Source: Colocasia esculenta (taxonomy: Eukaryota; Streptophyta; Magnoliopsida; Alismatales; Araceae). From it: a DNA stretch of 64,000 nucleotides. The stretch is taken from contig CM024763.1 in assembly GCA_014218235.1 (NCBI GenBank), positions 87,158,244-87,222,243 on the forward strand, read 5' to 3'. Below the pieces are notes generated by a model. That model searched no databases, had not been told where the DNA came from, and saw only the letters and a list, made by a program, of their open reading frames with translations. This document shows, piece by piece, positions 23,055 through 34,754 of the stretch. The translations under genes and the position numbers were made by a program. Every line of letters begins with the position of its first letter. Position 1 is the first letter of the stretch.

Positions 23055-23607
23055 GTTGTACACCCCTCCGTATGTTTTGATGATTAACCAAACTATTGAA
23101 TGATTAATAGAAGTAATGATCATTTAGATCTATCATGATTAATGTTTATTTACTGGAATATCTATGATTCATGATGAACAAAAACATAATATGTTATTTC
23201 ATCAACGGGTTATAAAATAACCGGTTAATCTGCTAGATAGATTAATCGATTATTTCTTAGTCATATCAAAATAATCAATTAATCTATGTTCATACAGAAA
23301 TGATTAAAATAGTCAATTGCATGTCAATAAGATATTCATTTTTGGTAAAAGCAAGCTTGTATCACAAATATGGTATTCAACGTTTGTTCGTCTGGAAGGT
23401 TAGATTTGACTATAGTAAGTGTCAACAAAAAGATATCACATTTCTATTGTTTATTTCAAATTGCAAAAAGGTACTTTACACGTGTCAAGCATCTGAATGC
23501 AAAGAAGATTTGTTTATTCTCACGAAGATAATTAGACATGGCCATTGGTCTGTCTAGAAAAGATCTTCTCTTTGTAGGTCCATTTAATGTGCACTACAGA
23601 CTATACG
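23055..23607 (+). mobile_element. Copia-like (SIRE-type) LTR start S2
   Basis: TGTTGTACACCCCTCCGTATG followed by TTTTGATGATTAACCAAAC resembles the opening of SIRE-type Copia LTRs. About 550 bases are present before the antisense LTR of element H begins at 23608. No coding frame is credible. Confidence 0.45.
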
Positions 23608-23814
23608 TGCAACGACCTGAATTTTTAAATCCTGAATAAATGAGGATAAATTAGTGGGCAATATTATGTAAGGTCTCAATCAGGATAATTAAAGTAAAGA
23701 AGTCGATAAATGAAGTCTTGGGATGAGTGGTAAATTCATAAAAGGGAAACATTGGTACTCCCTACTGGTTACGGCTCACCAACCCTTCGACCAGGCGAAA
23801 TATAACATAGTCAG

Positions 23815-24560
23815 CCGAAGCTAAACTTCGGATATGACGAAGTGAGACTTCGTATATGTCGAAATTAATGTGGTCAGCCGAAGCTGAACTTTGGATATCA
23901 CGAAGTGGAACTTCGGATATGACGAAGTGGTACTTCGGACATGACAAAGTGAGACTTCGTATATGTCAAAATATAACATGGTCAACCGAAGCTGAACTTC
24001 GGATATGATGAAGTGGTACTTTGGATATGACAAAGTGAGACTTCGTATATGTCGAAATATAACGTAGTCAACCGAAGTGGAACTTTGGATATGACAAAGT
24101 GGTACATCAGACATGACAAAGTGAGACTTCGTATATGTCTAAATATAACGTAGTCAACCGAAGCCGAGATATGACAAAGTGGAACTTCAGATATAATGAA
24201 GTGAGACTTCGTATATGTCAAAATGTAACATAGTCAGCTAAAGCTGAACTTCGGATATGACGAAGTGGTACTTTGAATAAGACGAAGTGAGACTTCGTAT
24301 ATGTTAAAATATAACATAGTCAGTCGAAGCTGAACATCAGATATAACGAAGTAGAATTTCAGATGTGACAAAGTGAGACTTCATATATGTCGAAATATAA
24401 CGTAGTTAGCCGAAGCTAAACTTCAAATATGACGAAGTGAAACTTCGGATATGATGAAGTGAGACTTCGTATATGTTGAAATATAACATAGTCAGCCAAA
24501 CCTGAACTTCGTTTATGATGAAGTGAAACTTCGTATAAAACAGAAAAAATCACAGTCAGT
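23815..24560 (-). repeat. 86-bp tandem array of ACTTCG/CGAAGT inverted motifs
   Basis: The marker GAGACTTCGTATATGT occurs at about 23844, 23951, 24037, 24123, 24203, 24289, 24375 and 24461, a period of 86 bp with one longer and one shorter interval. Each unit holds several alternating half-sites, for example AACTTCGGATATGACGAAGT, and ends with ATATAACGTAGTCAGCCGAAG. It is related to the opposite-orientation array at 4014-4420. Confidence 0.9.
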
Positions 24561-25384
24561 CAAAGTAAGTCTTAATATAAGACTTCTTATAAAATAGAAG
24601 ATCCCACCGTGATCGCCAAATTGTGAACGTGCATATTACGCCACAAAGAATTAATTTAAAAAAAGAAAAGGTTTTTTAATGAAATAGTGTGAATATGGAG
24701 GAAAGAGGGAAGAAAAGAAGAAAAGTGCGTGTGTGCACTAGTGGGAGGTGTGATCGCCAGGTACACGTGGGTACCGAAGGAGAGAGAGCGAAGGGAAGAT
24801 TACTTACCTTCACCCAAAGATCACATGAGAGATATGGTGGGTTGACTCTTACTTCTCCAACCGATCGGCCGGAGAAGAAGACTTTAGCTTGTGGTTACCT
24901 TGCAAGAAAGATAAAACAAACAAAAGAAAGGAACGATTAGTCCAAGTTGTGTAGAATCAAATCCAAGGAAGAAAGAGAGAAATTTGCATGCATCGGCTTG
25001 AACACACCTTGTGGTGGTGGGGTAAAACCCCTTAAAAGTGTAGGTAGAAGTAAATGAAGTGATGTGTTTAATGATGACTATGGTGAATTGAGATGAATGC
25101 ACTAAAGAGAATTAAAAGAAATAAAAAGAGAAGGAGAATATGTGGGAGAGCTTCAGGTGCTGCAGTGGATGAGAGGAAGACTCCTCCTTCTTGCTCCAAT
25201 GGACTTCAGAGGATGAAGCAAAATCTCCTCCAATTGAAGAAGATTTGAAGCTTGCTTGAGGGGAGGAGGTTCTTCTCTTCAAGCTCGAGGTTTGGCTCTT
25301 CAATGCAGTAGGGCTTTGCCACAGCACTTGGACTCTCTCTTTAAAACAATGGCCATTGGTGTCCTTCTATAGGGGTAAATATGT

Positions 25385-25870
25385 AAATCGCGACGGACAT
25401 AGTGGTCGCCTTTAAAGGTGAAACGCGACCGAAAAAGTCGTCGTGTTTAAAAGACTTCCTTACTTCGATTAGCTCTTTCCAAACATCGATTATAGTAGGT
25501 ATGAAAATTGCGGCGACATGGGCAATTGCATTTTAACACTTCCAATATTGATTGGATTCTTGCCAAATTAATAAAAGGAAACATTGAATCACGACAACAT
25601 GAGTTGTCGCGCATTTTAAAAAATCGATCTTCTTATGGGAATCGATCTTTTAAACAATGGAGGGTTAGAAACGGAACGACCTGAGTGGACGCGAATCTAT
25701 TTAGCAACAAAATCTTTCTAAAAACCATTTTAAAAATTATCATAAATTGAAAATGAAAACTCTTAAATGCGACGACTTCATTGGACGTGAATATAAAGCA
25801 TATAAGAACACGATACGCGACGACATGACACGTTGTGGATAAAATTCCTAAACTGTGACCACTATGTCTG
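25385..25870 (-). repeat. CGCGAC/GTCGC motif series in LTR H
   Basis: Half-sites such as AATCGCGACGGACATAGTGG, AACGCGACCGAAAAAGTCGTCG, ATGAGTTGTCGCGCATTTT, AATGCGACGACTTCATTGG and ATACGCGACGACATGACACG recur about every 60-100 bases. They are the same kind of motif as in families L and N, though the surrounding LTR is different. Confidence 0.65.
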
Positions 25871-26167
25871 TCGCAAATATTCTGGCACACAGAGGACCCC
25901 TGAAAGCCCTAGAAAAATTTCTAAAAATTCTATAAAAATCTAGAAAAATAGAAAAATCACTCAAATGATTAATTGAAGAGAGCCACTTTGAGGCATTGCA
26001 GTATAACATGAAATGTACCCAATACGCTGTCAAATGTCTACAGTTGCCTCGCCTTGGCATCTACTTTGCAAGGAAATGAAGTGGAAAGATACAAAATAAA
26101 AGTAATGGAGTGAAGGGAATTTAGTGGAGTGAAGTGGAATGACTGAAAAGTAGACGCCAAGGTGTGA

Positions 26168-26211
26168 TGAGACACGCCTTTAACAACAATGAGACACGCC
26201 TTTAACAACAT
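26168..26211 (+). repeat. 22-bp tandem duplication
   Basis: ATGAGACACGCCTTTAACAACA occurs twice head to tail; the copies are identical. Confidence 0.85.
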
Positions 26212-27072
26212 ACAATAGGAGTTGTTCTTTAGCTCAAGATGAAGCGGCTTAGAGAAAGCCTCAAAAGATAACTCAATTGTTTGGACGAAGGGAAAGGGTG
26301 TGCAAGTGGGAACGAAGGGGAGAAAGATCAACTTCCAGCATAGGGGAAGTACCTACACAATCAGGTAGGTTTCACCATTGGGGAGCGTTACCAGCTTGTG
26401 GACGTGCTGCAGCCAAGGTGGATCTATGGGAAAAACAGATGAATTGATATAGAAATCCAAAACAAGGAGTTTCTCAAAAGATAGTCTAAAAACATCAACA
26501 AAATGAACTGGGTATTTGACTCAGAATGGAATATTTCATGTTAATTGGGATTAAGAATGAGCATCTCTCTTTAATTAAGCATGAGAGTAATTTCCCAACA
26601 GCGAGCACAAAGTCCTACATGATGCATGCTGGGCTAAAACAAAAGATTAAAATGAAGGAAAATATAAAATAATCAAGGATAATATTGTTACGATGCTGAG
26701 TTAAGTCAGGACACCAAGATTTCCAGGCGTGGGTCTGTCGCCCTCCTTGCAAAGCGTAACGGCCTATCCTCAAGCCATAAGAATACTCTGAAATTATCAC
26801 TATTTTTTATGCTGGAGCGCCTATATGGTAAAATGCATAGGGGTGATACCATAGGCTGCCGAAGATAGATGTAAAATGTCTCGCAAGAGAGACATGTATC
26901 CAGACCTGCGCTCAAAGAATGATCAGCAATGACAAGCAACAGATATTAAACTGATGATGATTGTAAAATTGCAACAGGGTATGTGGACGCGTATACTTAC
27001 CTTAATAGCGACGACTTTGTCAGTTGTGTATTACCTTCACCAATCGGACTGGGAATCGAAATGAGGCACTTG

Positions 27073-27100
27073 AATCGCGACTTATGCATCGGTCGCGATT
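27073..27100 (+). promoter_or_regulatory. Perfect 9-bp dyad upstream of gene X
   Basis: AATCGCGAC, a 10-base loop and GTCGCGATT form a perfect inverted repeat about 100 bases upstream of the TATA box at 27202. A further GCGACGACTTTGTC lies at 27008. The placement suggests a promoter element built from the same motif as the LTR arrays. Confidence 0.55.
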
Positions 27101-27201
27101 TTCAACAGTACTCCAAGTCCTACCTGAGGCCAAACCTGTTTACCTGTTTCATACTTGTGATGGGTTTAGGACTTAACTTTTGGGCTTGTGCGACTATGGG
27201 G

Positions 27202-27210
27202 CTATAAAAT
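27202..27210 (+). promoter_or_regulatory. TATA box of gene X
   Basis: CTATAAAATACCCCTCC lies 106-114 bases before the ATG at 27316. A CT-rich stretch with CTCTCTCCAAGC follows about 25-30 bases downstream, where transcription would start. Confidence 0.65.
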
Positions 27211-27315
27211 ACCCCTCCTCTTGCTCTCTCCAAGCACTTGACACCATCCAAAGCTCAAGAATCAAGCATTGGGCAAGAGAGAAGAAGAAGAGAAGGAGAC
27301 TTGAAGGTGAAGGCC

Positions 27316-27674
27316 ATGGATCATGGTGATGCTCCCCCCTCCAAGAGACAAAGAACTAGTGAATTTCATAAGCTTAACAAGGTGGGAGGACACATTTGCA
27401 AGCTCATTCAAGCAAAATTGGTGAGTAGATTTGATTTATTGCATTGAACTGATCTTGTTTTTGTTGTTCTTATCTTGTTCTTATTGCTCGTATGTTCTTA
27501 TTCTCTTCCTCTTTTTTCTCTTTTTTTTCTTCATCCAAGACTCTTCCTTTTGGCCGAACCTACCTCTTTGCTATAACCATACCTTCAATGACCATGCTAC
27601 AACCTATTCTACCCATGATCATACTCCCTTGCATGCCCCACCCTTACCATGATCAATTAACCTACAGAACTACC
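27316..27674 (+). pseudogene. Gene X (DUF7745-like antisense-module gene of element H), 5' segment
   Basis: Exon 1 starts at ATG 27316 and encodes 35 residues, including a basic APPSKRQRT stretch that could be a nuclear localisation signal, and ends at 27420 before GTGAGT. The intron is T-rich with an acceptor at or after 27539. The frame DSSFWPNLPLCYNH and so on then runs, with one in-frame TGA, to the element B insertion at 27674 and continues in the same frame after B at 50760. The gene aORF1 of element B has the same plan: a 32-codon first exon ending in phase 0. In known Tat-lineage elements, such extra genes lie antisense to pol. The biochemical role of DUF7745 proteins is not established. 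Confidence 0.6.
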
Positions 27675-28941
27675 TGTAGACGTGAGATTTGGCCCATCCT
27701 CGCATGGTTTATGGCCCAATAAGACATGTTTGACTGCTTCTTGACTTGCCTCGGATCCCATGTTAATGTCAACATCGATTGCCGCTGACTCCAGGTTGAC
27801 GGCACACACCCTTGACGTCAACTCAGGTTGACGTCCACAAAGGTTGACGTCTGCATGGGGTTGGCAGCAGCATCACTTGACGTCAACCTAGGTTTACTTG
27901 TTCTGCACAATTGCCCGAGAATATCGCCCACTTGCACCCTTCCCTCACCATGCAATGCATGGGGCTGTTCCCAACGGGCAAATGGGCAACCTTGGCACCC
28001 CCTTGACCCAGTAAAAGTCCTACTTGGCCCCTTCTCATTGCCCTAGCCTTTCTACATGGATTGCCACATGTTCAAGTGTGTTTCTTCACACTTGAGCATC
28101 CTATGCTCCCTTGCTCCACCCCCACTGCCTATATATGAAGGTCCTTAGCCTTCTAAGTAAGGGGGGAGATGCTGGATGAGCTAGAGCCTTGATGCTTTGA
28201 GAGAAGAGAGAGAAAATCTACTTTAACCCCTTGAGAGCTTCCACTCTTTCTTCCTCTCTTCCTCTCAACCCTTGGAGCATCCAGTAGGCTTCACCATGAG
28301 CTGGAGGAGCCCACAAAGTAGCCACCCATGCCTACAAATGATGATCATCTCCCTCTTCTCCTTCTCTTTCCCCCCTTTCCATCTTTAACTTTGCATGCTA
28401 TTCACACACACACTAGGCACATAGTGCACATCCCTACACACCTAAAAGGTGTTTTCCAAACCAAAAATGGAGGGAAGAAGGGTGGTTAAAACACTTGGCC
28501 ACCCCTCTTCTCAAGCCCGCAACAAGTACTGGGCTCACCTTTTGGGTAATTTCTCTTTACTTTTGGACGTTTACTGCACTTCCCTAAAGTCTAATAGAGT
28601 CTTCTTTGTCACAGGAACACCTCCAACGACACCGTGGAGCTTCTTCTCTTTGGTCGGCCGAAGATGGGAAAGTCAGAGTTCCGCCATCAACTGCTATGTG
28701 AGGCTGTGTCACCGGTGCGATCCAAACACTTCCTTGGGCACAGGTAAGGTCCTGGCGATCACATTCTCATTCATTTCTTTGCTGGTTTCCTTGTTTTCCC
28801 CTCGGTCAACACGGTCAACAGGAATCAACAAGCGAGGATAAGGGTCAACTGGTATCACACACTGCCAACAACACCATCAAGGGAGCCCTCAACATTCGGG
28901 GAACCTCCGGAGTCATTCGGGAGCAGAACGGAACATCCACA
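27675..28941 (+). repeat. 5' LTR of element B
   Basis: It starts TGTAGACGTGAG and ends GGAACATCCACA. It aligns end to end with 49472-50754. It contains TTGACGTCAA palindromes at 27812-27821 and 27877-27886 and further GTTGACGTC half-sites between 27793 and 27890. A 130-codon open frame at 28449-28841 lies inside the LTR and is not a gene. Confidence 0.92.
28130..28137 (+). promoter_or_regulatory. TATA box of element B 5' LTR
   Basis: CTGCCTATATATGAAGG, followed about 30 bases later by GTAAGGGGGGAGATGC. The same sequence is present in the 3' LTR at 49928-49935. Confidence 0.7.
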
Positions 28942-29632
28942 GCTCTCCTTTGGCAATCTCGGTGGAACAACTGCTGCTGCTGCAGTTCTCAGCCTGCACA
29001 CAGGTAGACATCAAATGATCTTGACGTCTACCCAAGTAAATGTCCACCTTTCCCGCCGTTTATTTCATCTTAGTGTCAACATCCTGTGCCGTCAACCTCT
29101 GGTCAGCGTCCATCAATCCTGCTGTTTACCTATTTCTGAGGAACTCGACGTCACTGTTGTTGCCATTTATTTCACAGAAGCTGTTTTTGGTTGGATTTTA
29201 TTTCTGTTTTCTTTTGTCTGCCTTCTTCTTGGACACTGACGGTCTTGAGTCATGAGGTGGGTTCATTCTCTTATATGTTCTAGCCTCCCCAAACATTTTA
29301 GGATACCCCTTCTTGATTTACAATCTTTTACTCGGGGATTTCCTCTTAGATAAATCAGATTGGCTTCAAGGAGAACTCCATAAGTCACTAAATTCCATGG
29401 ATTCCCTCACAGTATGGGGCAGGAGGACCTTTTCCCTCCCAGCTAGTTTGCCCACTCACCCGGTTTTGAGTGAGAGGTGAGAGAATCATCGGCCTTCATA
29501 AGTTAAGTTAACACACAACCTTAACATTTAAAATTTTGGGACGTTGTTTGACAACATTATTTGTGTAGAAATCTATATTTCTCCTAATAATAGTGTAGTT
29601 AATCATCTTAAATCTTAAAATCAGTAGGTTGT
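28942..29632 (+). other. 5' leader of element B
   Basis: The region between the 5' LTR and gag. The primer-binding site should start within the first bases; TTTGGCAATCTCGGTGGAAC at 28949-28968 is the only candidate and I cannot assign its tRNA. GATCTTGACGTCTACC and several GTCAAC half-sites occur at 29015-29160. No gene is seen here. Confidence 0.55.
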
Positions 29633-30798
29633 GTGCTAATGGACTCTTGGCTGAACTCTGTCAGCATGACTAACAATCTGGCTTTTGAATATGATGATAA
29701 TGTCAATGATGAATTTGTCGGAATGGTTAACTCTAACATTCAGCTTGAAGAGTCAGTCCATTCTTCCTGTCAAGGTGATACTGAAGAGGTGAGTTTGAGG
29801 GTCACTCCCATATATGCCCAAGAAGCCCAAGATGACCCTGAATTCTCCAAACTCCTGTCCCATTATTCGCCCGAGGACATCATTTTTATGCTTTCCAAGC
29901 ATACGGTTCGGTGATGGCTTCCCCTTCCTCACCTTCCCCTTTCAATGCCTCTTCATCCAGGACCAGTCTGAGGCTGGTCAACCCATCCCGGGTTCCCATC
30001 TCCCCTCTTCCTCCCACCACTCCTGCACCAACTCACATTCCAACTCCTCACTCTATCTATCCACCCTATGTCCAACCCACACCCCCCACTCAATCCGAAT
30101 CCATCTCTAGGTCAGAGATGGAGGGTTTTGTTAGGAGACTCTTTGCCGAATCTTTGTCCTTGTCTAAGCCTCATTCCCTTCAAAACTACTGCAAGCTCCC
30201 AAATGCTTACTTCCCCTGAGTTTCAAGGCCTCGAAATACCGCAAGTATGACAGGACCTCCGACCCCCAATTCCATCTCGCCGGCTTTCTCATTGATTCCC
30301 ACCGGTGGCTATATGATCGGGTTCTCATGGTTCACCTCTTCCAACAATCGTTAGAAGGGAACGCTTTCAGGTGGTTCACCTCCTTACCTACATCCGATCT
30401 TATTAACTTTGACATTGTCTCTGAACGCTTCATCTCCCATTTCTCTTGCATGGCCACCCAAGTCTCCACACTTCCTGACTTGGTGGTGGAAAAGATGAGG
30501 CCGGATGAAGACTTTGTCACCTTTGCCAACTGTTGGAGGTCCATGGCTTTGAGGGCCGACCACCCCATCTCGGAGTCCTAAGCTATCACCATGATAGTCA
30601 CCAATACCACCCCTTTGCTCAGATCTATATTGATGCTTAGTGAGTTTCACTCCTTTACACACCTTTACAATCGAGCTAGGGTGGTTCAAACCAAATCAAG
30701 GACTCCTCCCTCCCGTCATTCTTTGAAGGGAAGCCTAAGGGACATAAGGCTCCTGCGGCACCTACCACCGAGGGGGTGACCGTCAATGAGTCCATTAG
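29633..30798 (+). pseudogene. Element B gag, N-terminal part
   Basis: The frame begins about 29633-29639 (MDSWLNSVSMTNN), shifts frame near 29910 into a proline/serine-rich stretch, and reaches a Retrotrans_gag-like block at 30240-30580 with GNAFRWFTSLPTSDLINFDI and ERFISHFSC. This is the capsid-like protein that packages element RNA. At least two frame changes and a stop at 30579-30581 break it. It is then cut at 30798 by solo LTR L3 and resumes at 32911. Confidence 0.75.
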
Positions 30799-32910
30799 TG
30801 TAACATCGTGCATCTTTTGGATCCTCGTGGATCCTCGCTTAGTGGTTGTGGAGGCCGGTGTGTGGCCAATGATGTGTGTTACGGGTGTTTATGCAGGTTG
30901 TGAGGCTTTGTGGGCCGGCAGGTTGCGCCCAAAGTGCTCATTGGTTCTCTATCTGTGAACGCGACAGGGCCTGGCGTCGCGTTCTAAACGCGATGGTCCT
31001 AAGTGTCGCGTTCAGGTTACCGACACTAGAAGGTCTTCATCTGCATGTCTGCCGCATGTCGCGCATTGGGCGGACTTGCTGACGTCGGCAGTGGGAAGGA
31101 GACGACCTCCTACGTCTCGTTCTTGTCGCAACGAGAGGGTGTGTCGCGTTCCCAACTCCGAAGCTTTTCTTTAGTAGGTCGGCCAAACAGAGCTCCAGCA
31201 AGCTCTGTTCGGCCAGAAGGAGGAGATTTCACAGTTTTTTGGGCAATTTGACAATTTTGGGTTGTATTTGGTGTGCTTTCTCCACGAGGACGTCGCACGG
31301 AGCGGGGGAAACACCAGGTGGTTATCATTCTTCGTGTTCTTCGAGAAGGTAGGGAGATTCTGCCCTATTTTACACCATGGATTGCATGTGATGCATGTAT
31401 AGATTGTTAATTGCGTTAAAAATGATAGATACCATGCTAGGACAATGAGTAGAGCATGAAAAATAAGTTTTTACATTGTTTTATATGGTTTGCATGGGAG
31501 ATCCGGAGATGGTATCCCAGATTAGGGTTCCTATCTGTGAAGGCAACGGACCTTCCTGTTGCGTTCTGAATGCGACAGGCCGACCCGTCGCGTTCTATTT
31601 CTGAACGCGACCTATCGGGGTGTCGCGTTCAGAAGGCGACAGTAGCCCCCATCGCGTTAACAGTTCCGAGGGCTCTATGGTTGTGTATGATAGTGTAACT
31701 ATCAGATTATCATTGCGTATTGTGCAAGGCATTGGTAAGCGGTGCATTGGCACTTGTGGTAAGTGGCATTACTGAGTTTGTGTGGTTGTGCGTGTGAGGC
31801 AAGTCGGGTATACGATGCTGCTTGTGGTTACCTCTCGAGTCGGGTACCCCAGGTTCTCTGTGAGCCAGGCATGTAGTGCTCGGGGTTTTGTCCCAGTACT
31901 TATGTACCGCTTCGGTCTGTGTCGTCTTCCTGGACACCCTCACTCTGTAGCTTGAGTAGTACGTCCAGTTGAGGGAAAGATGACAATGGGATAGCGGCTT
32001 GTGTGTTGTGGGTTTACTTAGTCGCTTGTAGCGCGCTCTTGGTTAGGGGACGGACACCGGTAGACATACTGGTCCCCAGCTAGTCCTTGTTTTCCAGTGC
32101 GTCACTTTAGAGTGCTCAGGCCAGAGACCTTAAAGGTGTCAGGCATGGAGCTGTAGCCATGTGAGCTGCAGTTGTGGTGTGTGTTTGTCTCCACAGCTTG
32201 TTGGTTCTGTGTAGTGGAGCAGTAGCTGGACCTTTCGTCCTTGGCTACGAGGCTGAGAGGTAGACCTGTGTTGTTTGTCCGGGTCTGTAGCTGGTGTCAG
32301 GAACCAGTCTTCGTGACTCGTGTTTGGCGTTACCCTTCTTTAGCACGTACTTTTGAGTGTGGTTTGCTATTTATTTATTTAAGTTAAGATATTGTTATTA
32401 GCTTAATTTTATTTAAGCTATGTGATTATTATTCCATGCTCAGTTAGACTTGTTAGCTATACATAGTTGTGTTCTACTCCTGCTTCTCTTGTGTTTGTGG
32501 TTTGCGGCTTTTGAGGGAATTTCCCTACTGAGCCAGTGACTCTTGAGGCTCACTCCTTATTGCTTTCAGGTGAGGGAGAGCAGGAGGCTTCACGCCCGTC
32601 TTCTAGTCCGGAGCCGCATTGTAGTGGTGTTGGGTTCACGCCTCTAGCCGTGTAATTTACTTTTTTATTGTGCCCAGGGGTATGCCCCAGGCCTGTGTAC
32701 TTGAGTTTGACTTTTGTTGAAATTTGGCTATGTAAATCCATTGTAAATATGTGTGGGATGTTGAATCTTATATATATATCAGTGTGTTCCTTTGTGTTTT
32801 CATAGACTTGTATGTGATATCCCTGGTGAGGCTTTGGCTTGGTCACGGGAGGCGGAGTCAGATCAAGCTCGTTATTAGGTTAACGGGTTTGTACAATGTG
32901 GTCCGTCACA
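30799..32910 (+). mobile_element. Solo LTR L3 inserted in gag of element B
   Basis: This complete 2112-bp LTR starts TGTAACATCG, ends GTCCGTCACA and is flanked by ATTAG at 30794-30798 and 32911-32915. It defines the ends of family L and shows where L1 and L2 were interrupted or truncated. No internal domain remains. Motif-rich sequence lies at 30955-31660. It carries no protein-coding frame. Confidence 0.92.
30955..31660 (+). repeat. GTCGCGTTC/GAACGCGAC array in LTR L3
   Basis: Half-sites alternate in orientation. The clearest dyad is GTCGCGTTC (31587-31595), a 7-base loop, GAACGCGAC (31603-31611). Others include TTGCGTTCTGAATGCGAC (about 31559-31576), GTGTCGCGTTCAGAAGGCGAC, and GAACGCGAC...GTCGCGTTCTAAACGCGA at 30957-30992. 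Two clusters are separated by about 350 bases of promoter-like sequence. Confidence 0.9.
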
Positions 32911-33540
32911 ATTAGTGTCTGCGTCAGCCACTAAGGCCCCCTAAAAAACCCTCCACTCCCACCTCTAATCCTTACCTATTCCCATCACATCCCTCTAGGC
33001 CCTATTCAGCTGTTCCTCCACCTTCTGGCTATACCCATCCCAAGAGATCTCACTATCCTGCTCTCCCTGAATCCCTTGGGGACATATTCTTTGCCCTCAT
33101 GTCTTGCGATGCCATCCAACTTCCACCACAAAAGGAGGGTGTGCATCGAGGGCCGACACCTCAAAGTATTGTCCTTATCATAGGGCCCCCGGTCATGAAA
33201 TCCACAACTGTTTCACCTTCCGTGACTGGGTATACGACATGAATGATCAGGGTAGGATCAATTGGGATGATGTCAAGGTCGCCATTGCCAAGTCTAGGTA
33301 CACAAGAAGGGATTTGGGTATAGTGCAGAACCCCTCCCCAACCACCAAAACAACAACCACACATCCTCCTCTAAGTCCCAGGAAAAGGTCAACACCATGA
33401 CACACCAAGAACCCCGGGTTGCGAGGAGAGAACAACAGTGGGGGGTAGAAGTTTTGAGGAGTGGTACCCGTGTCCTTCCATAGAGTCCCAGGAACTCTCC
33501 GCCACTATTGATGCCATCCTAGAAGAGCGGCCCCTAGTGC
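32911..33540 (+). pseudogene. Element B gag, C-terminal part with zinc knuckle
   Basis: After the ATTAG duplication the gag frame continues, with stops, to an open segment at 33104-33400. It contains CPYHRAPGHEIHNC, a CCHC-like zinc knuckle with histidine at the second position, as is usual in Tat and Athila gag proteins. In the family it binds element RNA. The frame is degenerate on both sides. Confidence 0.7.
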
Positions 33541-33950
33541 TTATCTGACTCGCTCGCCAAGATACCCATTCTATTCCTAGTCCCCCTTTCTATGAGTCGC
33601 CCACCTATGGCTCCCAACCCCTCCAACTCATTCTCCCTAGGTCTCAGGAGGATGTTCATGTCACTCTTCGGAACCGCAGTGTTCCCCTGCTTCCACGGCC
33701 ATCTCAAGATGAGGAGGACAATGGACCCCCGCCACCTGCCGACACCGAATATGATATTCTTCAGCACCTAGATAAGACTCCCACAAGGGTTCTATCTTAG
33801 AATTGATTCGGAAATCACCATCGCATCAGTCCACTCTCCTCCAATTCCTCCAAAAGATCATGGTCAATGATGACCTTCCTGCTAGTGGGGTGACCAACGC
33901 CATTCTCTCCCTCACCTAAGGACCCTCCATCTCATTCTCGGATAAAGATC

Positions 33951-34724
33951 TTGCAGCCCCCCGAGTGTCGTTCACTCCCTCTTTGTCTTACCATCACCCT
34001 CAATGGGGTTTCAGTGGATTCTACTCTTATCGACACAGGGGCATCCATCAATGTCTGTACGATGAAGACCCTCAAACAATTGGGTTTAGGGGAAGAAAAT
34101 CTGGAGAAAATCTGCTCCACTATCACTGCCTATGACAACTCTAAAAGGGTTTCCAAAGGAAAGATTGCTCTTCAACTGGAAATAGGACCAGTTACTATGT
34201 CTTCGGAGTTCCTAGTCATAGACGTCGATCCGGCCTATAAGGCCATTCTCGGTCGTCCTTGGTTAGAGCAAACTCTAGGGGTCCCTTCTACCGCCCAACA
34301 ATGCTTCAAATTTCCATTCAATGGGTGGGTCATTAAAATTAAGAGCATTCCTACCATGGAAACCCTCAACTCCATCACGTCGGAGCAGATGCCACACCTA
34401 TTCATTTCGGACAAGGGGAAGAAACCCATCATGTCCATCATTGATCTTCCGTCCCCCCTTGACTTGAACCAACCTTCCTTCTTAGATGAGGAATTTGACA
34501 CCACCATGTGTCCCCAAGGGAAAGGTTGGGAGGTGATGGCGAAGATCAACTATATTCATAGCCGAGGGTTAGGCAGAGACAGGCAAGGTCCTGTTAGTAG
34601 TGTCCAGGTGAAGAGATTGTTAGCTAGGGCTGGTCTGGGATTTCATTCTGACCCTGTTCATCCGGATCCATTCATACCCTACACACCTCTTACCTGGACC
34701 CTGAAAGAGCATTTCATTTGGTGA
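33951..34724 (+). pseudogene. Element B aspartic protease region
   Basis: A 257-codon open frame holds the retropepsin signature LIDTGASINVCTMKTL about 30 residues in, followed by an ILGRPWLE block about 90 residues in, as in gypsy proteases. It would cleave the gag-pol polyprotein. The C-terminal part, with an SRGLGRDRQG segment, looks like the G-patch-like tail seen in some Tat proteases. It is open on its own but separated by stops from gag and RT. Confidence 0.8.
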
Positions 34725-34754
34725 CCCATTCAACCGGGAACAAGGGAGCCTGTC

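Larger units (their letters stand above)
23608..26042 (-). mobile_element. Antisense LTR assigned to Tat-like element H
   Basis: Read on the minus strand the segment begins TGTAGACATTTG at 26042, like the TGTAGACGTGAG start of element B's LTR, and ends GGTCGTTGCA at 23608. Purine-rich sequence precedes the start. A TATA-like CCTATAGAAGG lies at about 25365. Its place, about 1.2 kb before a plus-strand antisense-module gene (27316), mirrors element B, whose 3' LTR lies 1.3 kb from its own antisense gene at 48196. This makes it the 3' LTR of a minus-strand Tat-like element whose pol should lie beyond 64000. I have not found a matching target duplication. Confidence 0.5.
26043..27201. other. Spacer between LTR H and gene X, no gene seen
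   Basis: About 1.16 kb without a credible coding frame. It contains a 22-bp tandem duplication at 26168-26211 and, near its right end, CGCGAC motifs that lead into the promoter of gene X. Its position matches the spacer between the 3' LTR and the antisense gene in element B. Confidence 0.4.

Noticed and set aside
28449..28841. 130-codon open frame in the 5' LTR of element B
   Set aside because: The matching part of the 3' LTR does not keep the frame; it is LTR sequence.
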